Shown here: positions 58,311 to 64,000 of the stretch, piece by piece
Layout of the letters: every line of letters begins with the position of its first letter
How positions within the stretch are numbered: position 1 is the first letter of the stretch
NCBI GenBank assembly: GCA_905116865.2
Contig: CAJHNH020000204.1
Location: 188,501 to 252,500, forward strand
Source of the DNA: Candidula unifasciata
Taxonomy: Eukaryota; Mollusca; Gastropoda; Stylommatophora; Geomitridae
DNA: 64,000 bases
Direction of reading: 5' to 3'
The notes under the pieces: generated by a model
What the model was told of the DNA's origin: nothing
The model's input: only the letters and a program-made list of their open reading frames with translations
The model's database searches: none
Translations under genes and position numbers: made by a program

Positions 58311-58482
58311 GCAGAAGAAGAAGAAAAAGAAGAAGAAGAAGAAGAAGAAGAAGAAGAAAGAAGAAGAAGAGAAGAAGAAGAGAAGAAGAAGAAGAAGAAG
58401 AAGAAGAAGAAGAAGAGAAGAAGAAGAAGAAGAAGAAGAAGAAGAAGAAGAAGAAGAAAAAGAAGAAGAAGAAGAAGAAGAA
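58311..58482. repeat. (GAA)n tail microsatellite
   Basis: About 55 GAA triplets with a few single-base slips, directly behind the RTE stop codon, so probably expanded from its retroposition tail. Confidence 0.95.
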
Positions 58483-59600
58483 TGTGGTTGAAATACTGTA
58501 CTTGTATATTTCCTTTGAATTTCTTAATCAACTCTTCCGTCGTTACTTATCTCCCCAGGAACTTATAAATTCGACTGTTTTCTCCTCGTGGGGGCGGTAA
58601 CCATTGGGGGGGGGGGGGCGAATAGACCCACTACCCCTTAACAAGCATCTCTAATAATCGGTGTTTTCTTTGAAGTCGAAGTATACATCCTGTACTTACC
58701 TGACAGGCAAGGAACCAACAGTCCGCATACAGATAAGCCAGATCTGCAAAACGGATGTGCCCGCAAAACTCAAGTTCTGGAGTAAGACTAAAGTCCAGAA
58801 GTGGTAGAGCAACTAAAACTTTCCACCCGAGTTTACTGAACTCCAACAAACGATTGGGGAGTTGCTTTGTAGTGAAAGAGCTAAGCTCATTTATACGTTG
58901 TTGTTGTTTGCTTTTTCGTTTCTCCAGACGAAACTGTGAAACGGTGCTATAGGGAGGTATGGGCATCACAGCCCATGGCGATGGCGAGTGTGACTAGCAT
59001 ACCCCCTCACATTAGGTAGTTTTTACACAACTAGTGCATGGGATTCCAGGACAATGGCTGCTATCTAATAAATATGCTTATGCTCAGATGATCTCTTCTG
59101 AAGCTATGTGAAGCGCCCCCCCCCCCCCCCATTCTTATTTCTTTCCAAATGTATCCCCTCTATGCAACAAGGTCCATTACACCCAAGACACATTAAGGCC
59201 AAGGATAAATTTCTTCTTCTTCATTGCATACGATATATTTATTGATTAAATAAAATAAAAACAACCTGTGCTCTCTTTTTGATGACATTTTCACTGTCAA
59301 AAACGCCATGATCTGGTTAAACACATCGTAGATCTCAGGAATTATTTTTCTGCTTGACTGGCTTCGATCAGCCATGACAATATGTAGACGGAAATACGTA
59401 TATGGAAACAAACAGCATCATTATCTCCACGGTACAGCGAGCATCGGGAAACAAAGGCTTTTTGCTAACTTCAACTGCCCATTTGATGACATAAAAAGCA
59501 TATTTGTTGACTTTGAAAACGAACAAGAAATCTTGCAGTGCCAGGGAGAAGAACATAGATCGAGTATTACCTGTTACATTTAATTTTTGCTGTGGCAAAA
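58483..59600. other. Unassigned stretch
   Basis: G-run at 58606-58619, C-run at 59117-59131. No recognised gene. Confidence 0.4.
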
Positions 59601-59672
59601 TACGAGTGTGAGAAGTAGGCAACATACGAGTGTGAGAGGTAGGCAACATACGAGTGTGAGAAGTAGACAGTT
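59601..59672. repeat. 24-bp tandem triplet
   Basis: Three copies of ATACGAGTGTGAGAAGTAGG plus CAAC. Confidence 0.88.
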
Positions 59673-59734
59673 TCGCAGTCATAACCAAAGAAAACCTAGG
59701 ATTTTGAACTTTACTGTTTCGGGAACAATAATTG

Positions 59735-60290
59735 AATCAAGAATTGACATCCTTGCACTCGGGACATTCCCACGCGTGCTCCGTCTCCTTCCGCAATAGC
59801 CAATGAAGAGTCGATATGCTAATAGTACCAAGTGCACCTGATTTAAGTTCGTCCATGTTGTCCCCCTCGATGTTGAAAATATTCCAGAACTTTTGCTGAC
59901 CCCTAGCAGAATTAGTCTGTCTATGTATGGATGCTTGTTCTGTCCAGTTGCACTGTCCACTTGATCCCAGAGAGCCTTCATCCCGTCTGTTTGTTAGAAC
60001 AAAGCAGTTTACTACCCCATCCACCCCCACCCCTCAGAGAAGCCGCACAGACAATCTATCAGCCTGTTTATTGCTCCGCACGCCCGAATATTCTGGACAG
60101 AAAATTCATGATCTGCTCTTGGTCAGTCTTGTCAAACGAGGCAAGCCACTCTATACGAAGGACGCCATTTTCTATTTTCCGAGCAAGCTCTATGAGTCCG
60201 TATTCATTCATGAACATTATTAAAGATGAATTAGGACAAAAAAATACTGACCCTTTGGATAAGGAGAGAAAAATCAGTCTCATAAATTGT
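59735..60290 (-). mobile_element. LINE RNase H and C-terminus, type 1
   Basis: Minus strand: MNEYGLIELARKIENGVLRI, EWLASFDKTDQEQIMNFL and GRAEQ, stop, ADRLSV match EW...SILWIF...GNEQADRLAG of type 1. A tail with LHWLLRKETEHAWECPECKD and a stop follows. Two or more frame changes. The C-terminal CxxC knuckle is intact. Confidence 0.82.
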
Positions 60291-61489
60291 GTCGTTTCTT
60301 GTAAATTGAAATATTTTTGTCACATTAAACGTCATAATCCCAGCCCATTGTGGCAGAGCAGGAAAACACATGCTGGATAATTTGGCCTAAGAGGGAACAA
60401 AGCGCTCTATGGAAAGTCTCCCCCCCCCCCCCATTTTCCCGGTAAACACGGTAGTAGTAACAGCCCTACGCCAATGGAGATCAAAAGAGCGACCCGTGAT
60501 GTCAACACACTGCCAAAGTCCAGACTTTCCGAAACGCTGAACTAAAGACGTCGATGGCATCTCGGTAATTTGAATATAGATCTCAGTGTCAGGAACTATC
60601 TAGGAAAAAAAAAAGTAAAGCGTTACTGTATTGGTGGCAGATTAATTTTGAGGCCAAACTCAGAAATGACATTCAGGAGCGTGTCTATCTTATATATGCT
60701 TTTATACTTTGTAAATTTTAAATAACGAGAGAAGATGCTTGACAGTCTTGTTGCATGGCATGGAGGTGTATCGGCACACGAACTGATGCACGCTGCAGGA
60801 GATCGCAGATTGTGGAGAGGCATGATCACCCACGCCAGACGGCAAGGCATCTCATGATGATATTTTAAATGTGTTCACACATGAAACCAAATACAGACAC
60901 GCGGCAATCTCCGTGAGGACACAAACAAGAGAAGACATACAATGCACTCTTGCATATAAGTTTGTGTGTGTGTGTGTGGGTGTGTGTGTGTGCAATAAAA
61001 GCTACCACAATTTTTTTTATTAATAATTAAAAAAAAAAAAATTCAAAGCACAGCAATGGTTCCTCTCTCTGTCTTAATATCGACACCTATATTTTCTTAT
61101 CATGTGTCCTGACACTGGTACTTTATTGAAGTCTGGGGGGGGGGGGGGGGGGGGGTTGTAATGATTTGAACTCTTTCAGGTGCGCTGTAAAAACAGGTTT
61201 TCATTTTTTATTCTAAGCTGTTCATGATGCCGTCGCTCCATGTTCTGCGTGGTCTTCCCCTTGCCCGGCGTTCCTGATAGTTCTGCAGCGTCGCTCACTG
61301 TGGCAGCAGGGACCAGGACCTTTTACAGCAGAAAGTCACGGAGTACGACGAGGGGAAGATTAAGAAAGATGGATAAATGGTGTCGCTGAAACCTGCAAAA
61401 CGGATGAACAAATCCAGCACCAAAGCCACACGAGAAGTGCCTGATAAATACAGAAAAACACGACACGTGGCTAGAGCCTACAGACGATA
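60291..61489. other. Unassigned stretch with simple runs
   Basis: C-run at 60420-60432, (GT)n at 60963-60993, G-run at 61135-61155. GCTCCATGTTCTGCGTGGTC at 61236 resembles the antisense of a LINE GRPRRTW tail (compare 47175) but is too short to call. Confidence 0.45.
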
Positions 61490-61553
61490 AAAGAGAAAGA
61501 AAGAAAGAAAGAAAGAGAGAGAAAGAAAGAAGAAAGAAAGAAAAGAAAGGCTA

Positions 61554-61613
<60 letters not shown>

Positions 61614-61615
61614 AA

Positions 61616-61711
<96 letters not shown>

Positions 61712-61777
61712 AAGAAAGAAAGAAAGAAAGAAAGAAAAGAAAGAAAGAAAGGAAAGAAAAAGAAAGAAAGAAAGAAA

Positions 61778-61821
<44 letters not shown>

Positions 61822-61832
61822 AAAGAAAGAAA

Positions 61833-61863
<31 letters not shown>

Positions 61864-62040
61864 GAATGAAGGAGGAAGGAAGGGAGAAGGGAGGAGGAAG
61901 GAAGGAAGACAAGAAAGAGAGAAAAAACAGGGGAGAAGAAGGAGAAATACAGAAAGAAAAGAAAGAAAGAAAGAAAAGAAAGAAAGAAAAGAAAAGGAAA
62001 AGGAAAGAAGAAAGGAATCAGGAAGGGAGGGAGAGGAGGA
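61490..62040. repeat. (GAAA)n satellite with (GACA)n core
   Basis: GAAA/AAAG-rich block with (CAGA)n at 61649-61710 in the middle and irregular GGAA-rich edges. Phe/Ser-rich minus frames are artefacts. Confidence 0.97.
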
Positions 62041-62364
62041 AGAAAGGACAAGCTACAACTAACCGTAACTATTGTGTCTGCTAGTACTTTATAAACGCAT
62101 TCTCAAACAGCTTCAGTCAAACGCCTTGACCACAGTCAGAAATATGTTCACGTTGACCAGCGAGGAACTAGAGTGTGGACTTATTGAGTGGGGAGCACTC
62201 GTGATTTCAGCCATCAAGCTAATGGAGCGCCACGTTTCTCCACGTCATTTTGAAACGCCGATTTCGTCACCGGTGTTCGTTTTAGGGTCAACAAATCAAT
62301 CTTCTTTACCATCAATTTTCACTTCTGCTGTTAGGCATTGTGGGGAGGAAGATTTTGCGATCCA
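62041..62364. other. Unassigned stretch
   Basis: A 112-codon plus frame (62072-62410) overlaps the LINE edge and shows no family motif. Confidence 0.4.
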
Positions 62365-62830
62365 TTGCTTGATTAGTAGCAATGGCTATTGTCATTCCGT
62401 GTCGATGTAGAAGCTCTTTAATGTCATCTATCCATGTTCTCCCTGGGTGCCTCTTGCTTTCACTTCAGATTTTTCCACGTATAGCGCTCATGTTAGTAGT
62501 TGTCCTTGCTGCATTCTTACTAAATGACCAAACCATTTGATCTTCTGTTTCTCAATGAATTTGCTGCATAGTGTTGTTCCTACAGCCTGTCTGATAATAT
62601 AATTTCTAACTTTGTCTCGGATGGTTAAGTTGGCGGCTTTTCTCAGGCATCTCATTTTATAAGCATTAATTTGTAAGTTAGCTGTTGACAATGTCCAGGT
62701 CTGGCACTGGTGGCACAGTGTTGGTATGAATATGCTGTTTATAATCTGTTTCCTGGTGTCGTGGAGTGAACAGCCAACCCTACACAATGGACGAGTCGTG
62801 AGGCTGACCTCCCTTAGCGGGCAAGTCACA
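62365..62830 (-). mobile_element. LINE reverse transcriptase C-terminal remnant
   Basis: Minus strand: DTRKQIINSIFIPTLCHQCQ, TWTLSTANLQINAYKMRCLR, IRDKVRNYIIRQAVGTTL and KIKWFGHLVRMQQG, open over 62488-62829, then frame-broken sequence resembling the RHPGRTWIDDIKELL tail. Same protein region as 17316-17720 but a different family (IFIPTLxYGxxTW type). Confidence 0.88.
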
Positions 62831-64000
62831 TTTCAAACTTAAACCCGTCCGGAGGGGTATATAGTCCCTTAAATTGATATATACCTTTATCTGGTGAAAT
62901 ATTAAATTCTAGACCCTCTAGTTGCTTTGAGAAATCTTCATTTTCAAACTTGCAACTATGGGCTGAAGATTTCTGGTGTTTAATTCAGAAATTCCTGTAA
63001 GCCTGTTTACTCCTTGGGCATGAATACAGGGACTTCTTTCCTAAAGACGCCAAACGTAGTTTTGAGCGGCATTCTTCAGCCTGATCCCCAAAGTGTCAAG
63101 TCGTGTATACAGTCTGTGAATAAAATTGGCGCATTCAAAGTACCAGTTCTAATTTTCCTAAGCTTGAGTAAGTTGATTGAAGTTTTCAAGTACCATAATA
63201 TATGTCTTTTTAAAGTTGGCCACTGCTGCAGAGAGGGGAGATTCAGCTGTCTGATCGCACAGAGTTCGGCCATTCTTGATGTCCATAGGTCAGGCCCCGA
63301 ACATGAAACCTTTCCTGTCAGACTAAATAGTTTGTGCTCTACATAACCCACACCATTTGTAAAGATATTAAACCCTACAAGTAATTATTCTCTGACCAGA
63401 CAAACAAAGTTTTGTGCCTTTAGCAGAAATATGGAATCTGGGTCATCTTTTAACAGTTAACTGCTGTGACGTCAGAGCTAGACGATCTGAGTCAAAAGTG
63501 TGTTTGGCACGGAAATATCGGGTGTGTAGTAGCAGCCTGTGGAGACGTGATATATATATATATAGGTACTAACGGGGTACATGGTGTTCTGCGAGTATAG
63601 ATGTGAGGGTGGAGAGAGGATGATCTGTGTGTGGTAGTGTTTATCTATCTCCACTATATACCTTGTCTTCCATCTGGTATAATAATTTACAGACAGATAA
63701 ATGAAAGGAGACATTGTCTCCTGTTTTTGAGAGTTACACTCTGAGGAATGGAGAAGGGTAGCAGTGTGGGGTGAGCTGGTGTGTGAATAAAGATGATTAC
63801 TAATTCTGAGTTTTTTCCTGACAGGATGATACCTCCTTAGAGATCAAGCAGACGAATCACAGTCCAGCCAACAACCACCAACCCATACCATTCTGGGCAC
63901 CAAGCATACCCAAAAGTCCTACCTAGTATTGCCACTACCTCAACATGGCAAGAGCTTGTTTGTGAGTTCCAGGACTTGTGGACAATTGCAGACACCTATG
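62831..64000. other. Unassigned stretch
   Basis: Short (TA)n at 63551-63562. The overlapping frames at 63014-63351 on both strands carry no motif. No gene was recognised to the window end. Confidence 0.4.

Noticed and set aside
61478..62051. Phe/Ser-rich frames up to 166 codons
   Set aside because: Translations of the GAAA satellite.

Overview
This window is eukaryotic and looks like a molluscan genome, most likely a gastropod and plausibly a pulmonate (air-breathing or freshwater) snail. Four things point there. The only convincing host coding sequence is one spliced exon of a Cys-loop ligand-gated channel. The rest is dense in old, broken non-LTR retrotransposons, tRNA-headed SINEs, hAT-type DNA transposons and long microsatellites. 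Two insertions closely resemble SPIN, a hAT transposon known to have crossed phyla and reported from a pond snail. There are no operons, bacterial genes or CRISPR arrays. Most long reading frames are simple repeats or shadows of transposon remnants. The species call is inference.

Layout. 0.5-1.15 kb: LINE 3' tail and a mariner (SETMAR-like) remnant. 2.25-3.8 kb: the receptor exon on the minus strand, with a 34-bp tandem array just downstream of its 5' splice site, flanked by a near-perfect 272-bp inverted repeat. 6.1-7.35 kb: 41-bp minisatellite. 7.7-13 kb: hAT elements (a 101-bp MITE, SPIN copy 1, a hAT transposase tail, a 568-bp element), GA-rich satellite and a LINE RNase H region interrupted by another repeat. 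13.4-14.5 kb: GGT, 24-bp and GACA/GATA arrays. 17-26 kb: LINE pieces, a Penelope-like element with a GIY-YIG domain, a mariner-like end and an endonuclease-reverse transcriptase remnant. 26.7-30.2 kb: SINE cluster, a 15-bp minisatellite and SPIN copy 2. 30.8-31.6 kb: long GACA/GATA block. 32.3-37 kb: repeated 5'-truncated LINE 3' ends interleaved with family H repeats. 38.6-45 kb: a foldback element, more LINE tails and SINEs. 46-64 kb: CT and GAAA satellites, LINE tails, SINEs and a TIR element.

The receptor exon is the only part expected to do organismal work. The window probably lies in or beside the introns of that gene, transcribed on the minus strand, with the remaining exons outside.

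The two most interesting observations are: (1) family H, an eight-copy, roughly 200-bp SINE-like repeat with no tRNA head, whose copies begin in a small stem that stays paired while its sequence changes; and (2) the exon/inverted-repeat/splice-site-array arrangement, which is what one would look for in back-splicing or RNA editing. Family letters (H, M, P, SINE-A to SINE-D) are local labels, not published names.
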